Of a stretch of DNA of 44,209 nt, positions 39,662-44,209 are shown piece by piece; positions within the stretch are counted from its first letter, which is position 1; each line of letters begins with the position of its first letter. The stretch lies in contig JAFWEY010000013.1 of NCBI GenBank assembly GCA_017512675.1, positions 1 to 44,209 of the forward strand. Direction: 5' to 3'. A program made the position numbers and the translations under genes. The notes beneath the pieces were generated by a model, which saw nothing but the letters and a program-made list of their open reading frames with translations, made no database searches and was not told the origin of the DNA. This stretch comes from Clostridia bacterium. Its GTDB lineage: Bacteria > Bacillota > Clostridia > Christensenellales > Aristaeellaceae.

Positions 39662-41533
39662 TTGAACGACGGAACCGCCGTGGCGCTGCTTCCGGGGCGG
39701 ATCAGCGGATACTGGTTCAAGGATCCGAACACCGGAAAACGGACGCGGGTCGGCAGAAAGACCGCGCAGATGTTCGATGAAGACGCCATGTGCTTCTATC
39801 GCCCGCTGCCGATGAAAAAGCTCGGCATTCCGGATCTGCTGATCTTCATGCAGAAATGCATCACCCGCGGGGACCTGATCCTGATCGCCCTGGCGACCCT
39901 GGCGGTGAACCTGGTTTGCATGATCGAGCCCAAACTGTATGCGGGCATCACGGGGCCGGTGCTGAAGAGCAGAAACGTTTCCCTTTTGATCGGCATGGCG
40001 ATATTCCTTCTGAGCTCCAATCTCGCCAGTCAGATGATCGAGGCCGTGCGGAGCCTGCTGATGGATCGCATTTCCGTCAAAACCTCCCTAGCAGTGGAGG
40101 CTTCCGTCATGATGCGGATTCTGTCGCTGCCGGTGAGCTTTTTCCGAAAGTATTCCTCCGGCGAGCTTTCAAACCGGGCGAACTCCGTCGATTCCCTGTG
40201 TACGATGCTGCTGGACAACATCCTTTCCACGGGGCTTACCTCGCTGATGTCGCTTCTGTTCATCACGCAGATTTTTCAGTTCGCGCCTACGCTGGTGTGG
40301 CCTTCCATCGCGATCATCCTGGCAACGGTGCTGCTGAGCCTGTTCGCTTCGATGATGCAGATCGGGATCTCGCGAAAAGAAATGCAGATTTCCGCGCGGG
40401 AATCGGGCATGAGCTACGCGATGGTCGGCGGAATTCAGAAGATCCGTCTGGCCGGCGCCGAAAAGCGCGCCTTCGCCCGCTGGGCAAAGCTGTACGCGGA
40501 AAACACCGAGCTTCAGTACAATCCGCCGGCGTTCCTGAAACTGAACGACGTGATTCTGAAGGGCATTTCCCTCGTGGGCACCATCGTACTGTACACGCTC
40601 GCCGTGAAAACCGGGGTGGAGCCCAGCAGCTATTTCGGCTTCACCGCCGCGTACGGACATCTGCTGAGCGCGTTTTCCTCGCTGGCCGGAATCGCCATCT
40701 CCGTGGCTTCGATTTCTCCGGTGCTGGAAATGGCGGAACCGATCCTGAAGACGGAGCCCGAAGTCACCGCCGAAAAGGAAGTCGTCACCGACGTGACGGG
40801 AAACATCGAAATCAACCACGTTTCCTTCCGGTACGGCAAAAACACGCCCTGGGTTCTGCAGGATCTGTCGCTGAAAATCCTCAGCGGCGAATACGTCGCC
40901 ATCGTCGGGCGAACCGGCTGCGGCAAATCCACGCTGGTTCGGCTTCTGCTGGGATTTGAAAAACCGCAGCAGGGCGCGATCTTCTACGACGGACGAGATC
41001 TGAACGGGATCGATCCCCGTTCGCTGCGCAAAAAGATCGGCGCGGTGACCCAGAACGGGCAGCTGTTCCAAAGCGACATATTTTCCAACATCACGATTTC
41101 CGCGCCGCATCTGACCCTAGAAGAGGCCTGGGAAGCAGCAGAGATCGCCGGAATCGCCCAGGACATCCGGGAGATGCCGATGGGCATGCAAACTCTGATC
41201 TCCGAAGGGCAGGGCGGCATTTCCGGCGGCCAGAAGCAGCGGCTTATGATCGCGCGGGCCATCGCGCCCAAGCCGAAAATCCTGATTTTCGACGAGGCCA
41301 CCAGCGCGCTGGACAACAAAACCCAGAAGCAGGTATCCGAAGCGCTGGACAAGCTCCGCTGCACCCGCATCGTGATTGCGCACCGCCTGTCCACCATCCG
41401 CAACTGCGACCGCATCCTGGTGATGGATCACGGTGCGATCATCGAAGAGGGCAATTACGAAGAACTGATCGAAAAGAAGGGCGTATTCGCGGATCTGGTC
41501 GCCAGGCAGCGCCTGGACAGAAACCCGGATTGA
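39662..41533 (+). CDS. Second NHLM ABC exporter (permease/ATPase), main part
   Basis: A 623-residue frame that opens with TTG directly after the TAA of the preceding part, in the same phase. No ribosome site is visible, so expression would need readthrough or stop-coupled reinitiation at TAATTG. It lacks a peptidase domain. The N-terminal segment (LLPGRISGYWFKDPNTGKRTRV) belongs to the NHLM_micro_ABC2 pre-domain, then a six-helix exporter domain, then an ABC ATPase: Walker A GRTGCGKST, signature ISGGQKQRLMIARA, Walker B ILIFDEATSALD. In NHLM clusters this protein accompanies the C39 exporter, perhaps as heterodimer partner. The joined protein would have 729 residues. A strong terminator follows. 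Confidence 0.88.
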   Translation: MNDGTAVALLPGRISGYWFKDPNTGKRTRVGRKTAQMFDEDAMCFYRPLPMKKLGIPDLLIFMQKCITRGDLILIALATLAVNLVCMIEPKLYAGITGPVLKSRNVSLLIGMAIFLLSSNLASQMIEAVRSLLMDRISVKTSLAVEASVMMRILSLPVSFFRKYSSGELSNRANSVDSLCTMLLDNILSTGLTSLMSLLFITQIFQFAPTLVWPSIAIILATVLLSLFASMMQIGISRKEMQISARESGMSYAMVGGIQKIRLAGAEKRAFARWAKLYAENTELQYNPPAFLKLNDVILKGISLVGTIVLYTLAVKTGVEPSSYFGFTAAYGHLLSAFSSLAGIAISVASISPVLEMAEPILKTEPEVTAEKEVVTDVTGNIEINHVSFRYGKNTPWVLQDLSLKILSGEYVAIVGRTGCGKSTLVRLLLGFEKPQQGAIFYDGRDLNGIDPRSLRKKIGAVTQNGQLFQSDIFSNITISAPHLTLEEAWEAAEIAGIAQDIREMPMGMQTLISEGQGGISGGQKQRLMIARAIAPKPKILIFDEATSALDNKTQKQVSEALDKLRCTRIVIAHRLSTIRNCDRILVMDHGAIIEEGNYEELIEKKGVFADLVARQRLDRNPD

Positions 41534-41588
41534 TCTGCAGGGACCGCGCGGAAGGCGTTTCCCGCGAGCCCTTGAAACCGTCCAAAAG

Positions 41589-41643
41589 CGGCACCGCACA
41601 GGCCCGCGCCGAATTCTCCGGCGGCCTTGTGCGGTGCCGTTTT
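41589..41643 (+). terminator. Terminator at the end of the SH3/NHLM operon
   Basis: CGGCACCGCACA (41589-41600) pairs with TGTGCGGTGCCG (41628-41639), further GGCC pairing inside, followed by TTTT. It is placed between convergent genes and can serve both. Confidence 0.85.
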
Positions 41644-41676
41644 CTTCCTGTGCCGTGCCCGGGATGCCCGCGCGCT

Positions 41677-43047
41677 CTACGGGTTCTCCCCTTCGCCGTC
41701 ACGCCTTCGCACCCGCACAATCAGCAGCGTTTCCCCGATCATCATCGCAACCCAGCCGACGGCGCAGGCCCGAGGCACCGCGACCAGTCCCATCCTTCCG
41801 ATCAGCAGATATGTACAAACCGCCCGGATCGACATCTGCGAATAGGTGACGATCATCGTCAGCTTCATTTTGCCGATCGCGCGCAGATATCCCTGCAGGC
41901 CGTTGGTGATGCCCGGCAGGAAATAGAACAGGCCCATCAGCCGCAAATACCGAACGCCCAGCTGAATGACCTTCTCCTCGCCGGTTCGCACGAACAGGCG
42001 CATCAGCGGGCCTGCGAAGGCGAACACCGCCAGCGAGATCAGCGCGCCGTAAACCGCTTCCAGCACCACTGCGACCTTCAGGCCTTTTTCCATGCGGTCG
42101 TATTTCCCGGCCCCGTGGTTCTGGGCGATCAGCACCGTTTCCCCGTTGGCGACGTCCCGCTGCGGAATCAGCGCGTAATCGTCGATGCGGTTGACCGCCG
42201 TAAAGGCAGCGGCGGCGTCCACCCCCAGCGGGTTCACCATCGACTGCACCAGCAGCTTGCCCACGTAGATGCCGGCCTGCTGAAGCGCCGTCGCGTAGCT
42301 GAAGCTCAGCGTCCTGCGCAGCAGCGATCGATCCAGCCCAAAGTCGCTCCGGTCCGCAAAGAAGATCCGCTCGTTCCGTTTCAGCAGCGCCGCGCAGAGC
42401 AGCGCCGATACCCCCTGGGAAATGACCGTCGCCCAGGCAGCGCCGACGACGCCGAACCCGAGCCCTGCGACAAAGATCAAATCCAGCACCACGTTGACGG
42501 CGGACCCCGCGATCAGGCAAAGCAGCGGGGTCGTCGCGTCCCCGACCGAACGCGAGGCCGCCGCCAGAGTATTGTACAGCGCGGTCAGGAGCATTCCCAG
42601 CGCCACGATGCGAAGGTATCCGCAGGTCTGATCGAAGATCTCCGGCGGCGTGTGCACCAGCCGAAGCAGCGGATTCGCCAGCAGGAGCATTCCGATTCCA
42701 ATGGCGCCGGAGATCCCGACCGACAGAATCAGCGTGGTAAAGAACTCCCGGCGCATCGCCTTCCCGTTGCCGGCGCCGTAGAATTCGCTCATCAGCACCG
42801 ACGCGCCGATCCCCAGGCCGATGATGAAAAACATCGCGACGCTCATCAGCGGGCTGGCGATGCCCACCGCCGCGAGCGCGGAAGCGCCCGCATAGCGCCC
42901 CACGATGATCGAATCCACCGTGTTGTAGGTCACCTGAAAGAGGTCCCCCAGAATCGCGGGAATCGCGTACAGAATCAGATGCTTTGCAATACTGCCGTCC
43001 GTCATCGGCCGAATCGGCCGGCGAAGATGCAAACCGGAAATGCGCAT
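41677..43047 (-). CDS. MATE family multidrug/cation antiporter
   Basis: A 456-residue polytopic protein with about 12 membrane helices in two homologous halves (AIPAILGDLFQVTYNTVDSIIVG in the first; FSYATALQQAGIYVGKLLVQSMVN in the second), typical of the DinF/NorM-like MATE superfamily. Such proteins export drugs or metabolites using a sodium or proton gradient. ATG 43047 has CGGAG eight bases upstream; Met15 is an alternative. It is convergent with the NHLM operon and has its own promoter, so a role in self-protection against an exported product is possible but unproven. Confidence 0.9.
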   Translation of the reverse strand: MRISGLHLRRPIRPMTDGSIAKHLILYAIPAILGDLFQVTYNTVDSIIVGRYAGASALAAVGIASPLMSVAMFFIIGLGIGASVLMSEFYGAGNGKAMRREFFTTLILSVGISGAIGIGMLLLANPLLRLVHTPPEIFDQTCGYLRIVALGMLLTALYNTLAAASRSVGDATTPLLCLIAGSAVNVVLDLIFVAGLGFGVVGAAWATVISQGVSALLCAALLKRNERIFFADRSDFGLDRSLLRRTLSFSYATALQQAGIYVGKLLVQSMVNPLGVDAAAAFTAVNRIDDYALIPQRDVANGETVLIAQNHGAGKYDRMEKGLKVAVVLEAVYGALISLAVFAFAGPLMRLFVRTGEEKVIQLGVRYLRLMGLFYFLPGITNGLQGYLRAIGKMKLTMIVTYSQMSIRAVCTYLLIGRMGLVAVPRACAVGWVAMMIGETLLIVRVRRRDGEGENP

Positions 43048-43114
43048 GGTTCAAACTCCGATGAACAAAATCAGTGCCCGCAGGTCGGAAATACCGCCGG
43101 CACGCGCGCCGGAA

Positions 43115-43140
43115 TCCGCCGTCGTCTCCGACGCGGCGGA
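43115..43140 (-). promoter_or_regulatory. Hairpin in the 5' leader of the MATE gene
   Basis: TCCGCCGTCG (43115-43124) pairs with CGAC-GC-GGCGGA (43129-43140) with a two-base bulge. It lies in the roughly 105-nt leader between the MATE promoter and ATG. Low certainty of function. Confidence 0.35.
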
Positions 43141-43160
43141 CAGCGCGCAGACCTGTTTGG

Positions 43161-43189
43161 ATTATAGCACCTGCGTTCCGTCCTGACAA
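43161..43189 (-). promoter_or_regulatory. Promoter of the MATE gene
   Basis: On the minus strand TTGTCA (43184-43189), a 17-bp spacer and TATAAT (43161-43166) preceded by TGC, i.e. an extended -10. The rest of 43190-43380 holds no recognisable gene. Confidence 0.8.
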
Positions 43190-43385
43190 GAGAGCCGGGG
43201 AAATTTGCCCGAAGCGGCGCCGCCGCATCGGCGGTTTTTCCGTTCGATGGACGGCGGAATCGATGCCGGGCGGTTTTGCGGGCGCGCTGACGGGCGGCAC
43301 GAATCCTGCATCGAACGAATCCCGTCGGGGGTCGGCGTAGGGCGAAGGCGAGCGCCCGCAGCCTGTGCCCGCGCATACTAATGAT

Positions 43386-44209
43386 AGTGGATGTTATTTA
43401 TTCATTGGTGCCGATTCTAACAATGGGGTAAGGATAAACACGAATCCTTCTGCTGGTATGGAATGGTCCGTAGTCAATAATTACCTTTCGGCGACGTATA
43501 CGGCAGGTACAGCGCGTTATCTGGGAGTTTACACAACAAAACCAGATTGGCGCTGCTACAACAACACAACAGGGAATACTGCAAATCAGACCCTTAAGTT
43601 CTGGGAACTTGAGTCAGGCGGAGAGGCAGAACAGCCCGTTGCTTACTGGCCTTTGATCGAAGATGACATTGTCGATGGAGCCATCGTAGTCATCTATCAT
43701 CCTGATTCAGGTACCACCCTTTCAAGAAATGCTGCTGGCGCAAAACTTATGGGAGTGTCGACTACGTTCAATGACAACGATGAACTGGGTCTCACGAATT
43801 CCATGGTACAGCTGGATGTCAGGGAAGAGAACGGACTCTTCACATTCGTTACTACGGATGAAAAGTACCTCACCTGTCCTGCTACAGGAAATGGGCTTTC
43901 CTTTACTGACAAAGAGAGCGATTACACCAAGTGGACTCTGGAGAAGCAGACAGACGGCACTTGGTACATCATAAACAATGCGGCTGTATACAATGGCAGC
44001 CAGCAGGATCTTGAGTACTACAGCGGATTCACAACATTCGGTGTGAAGGATAACGATGCTGCATACAAGTTCGAATTCTACGGCGACAACGGCACACCGG
44101 TAGATCCTCCTCAGGGACCCTTCACTGTCACCGTTCAGCAGGCTGAACACGGAACCATCACGGCTTCCAAGACAGAGAACATTGCATACAACGAAGAAAT
44201 CACCATCAC
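43386..44209 (+). CDS. Extracellular multi-domain protein, 5'-truncated and running off the window
   Basis: One plus-strand frame is open from 43341 to the end of the window, but the coding character (and AT-richer composition, with many ACA, AAT and CTT codons unlike the rest of the window) begins near 43380. No start codon with ribosome site exists; the first in-frame ATG is 43458. The product (about 275 visible residues) has a segment LSATYTAGTARYLGVYTTKPDWRCYNNTTG then NQTLKFWEL, seen in secreted nucleases and surface proteins. A second domain follows (DDIVDGAIVVIYHPDSGTTLS), and at the end an InlB-like/bacterial repeat begins (FTVTVQQAEHGTITASKTENI). Function unknown; probably extracellular. 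The abrupt onset suggests a junction. Confidence 0.65.

Noticed and set aside
39656..39664. Alternative genetic code reading TAA as sense
   Set aside because: All other genes in the window use TAA, TAG and TGA as ordinary stops, including TAA at 2493-2495 and at the end of the histidine kinase gene.

Overview
The window is GC-rich Bacillota-type DNA, most likely from an uncultured Clostridia (a Christensenellales/Oscillospirales-like gut or rumen anaerobe). The reasons are strong AAGGAGG ribosome sites with ATG/GTG/TTG starts, short Gram-positive signal peptides, a YesM/YesN-type two-component pair, an ECF-transporter S component, a FeoA-FeoB fusion with a FeoB-associated Cys-rich protein, BspA-type leucine-rich repeats, and oxygen-sensitive chemistry (radical SAM, QueG-like and U32-like Fe-S proteins, secreted flavin reductases). 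The lineage is inferred from gene content only. No rRNA, tRNA, CRISPR array or insertion sequence was seen.

Layout. 1-153: 3' end of a leucine-rich-repeat surface protein. 258-5424: two secreted, flavinylated FAD reductases of the fumarate/urocanate reductase type, each with its own extended -10 promoter, then an Asp/Glu-racemase-like enzyme. 5650-7469 (minus): an XRE regulator fused to a degenerate P-loop and a CYTH domain, overlapping an ECF S component. 7749-10368 (minus): feoAB fusion and a Cys-rich partner whose tail is built from a palindromic DNA repeat. 10616-12713: aroF-tyrA behind a Phe/Tyr-rich leader peptide and a perfect terminator hairpin, i.e. a transcription attenuator. 12908-13924: radical SAM/SPASM protein resembling tungsten-cofactor maturases. 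13908-17337 (minus): YesN/YesM-like regulator and kinase, divergent from a frameshifted sugar-binding lipoprotein (17573-18600). 18783-26517: one long operon with a sugar-type ABC importer, a U32-like Fe-S protein and three tandem QueG-like 4Fe-4S proteins. 26775-32170 (minus): a giant repeat-rich surface protein broken by a frameshift. 32583-33611: zinc alcohol dehydrogenase. 33684-35471: three gene fragments (VOC, sugar-binding protein, LacI regulator) joined at abrupt breakpoints.

35786-41533 is the most novel part. It is an NHLM-type peptide-export operon: two small double-glycine-leader proteins whose 'core' is a complete bacterial SH3 domain, a terminator, a miniature HlyD-like protein, a C39-peptidase ABC exporter, and a second ABC exporter interrupted by a single in-frame TAA. 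No modification enzyme is present, so the system looks like a C39-dependent route for secreting small folded SH3 proteins rather than a classical modified peptide.

41677-43047 (minus) is a MATE efflux protein. From about 43380 to the end the base composition changes to AT-richer, and a large extracellular-protein reading frame without a visible start runs off the window. Several disruptions (two frameshifts, one nonsense codon, one three-gene chimera, one composition break) mean that assembly or read errors must be excluded before biological conclusions are drawn from those loci.
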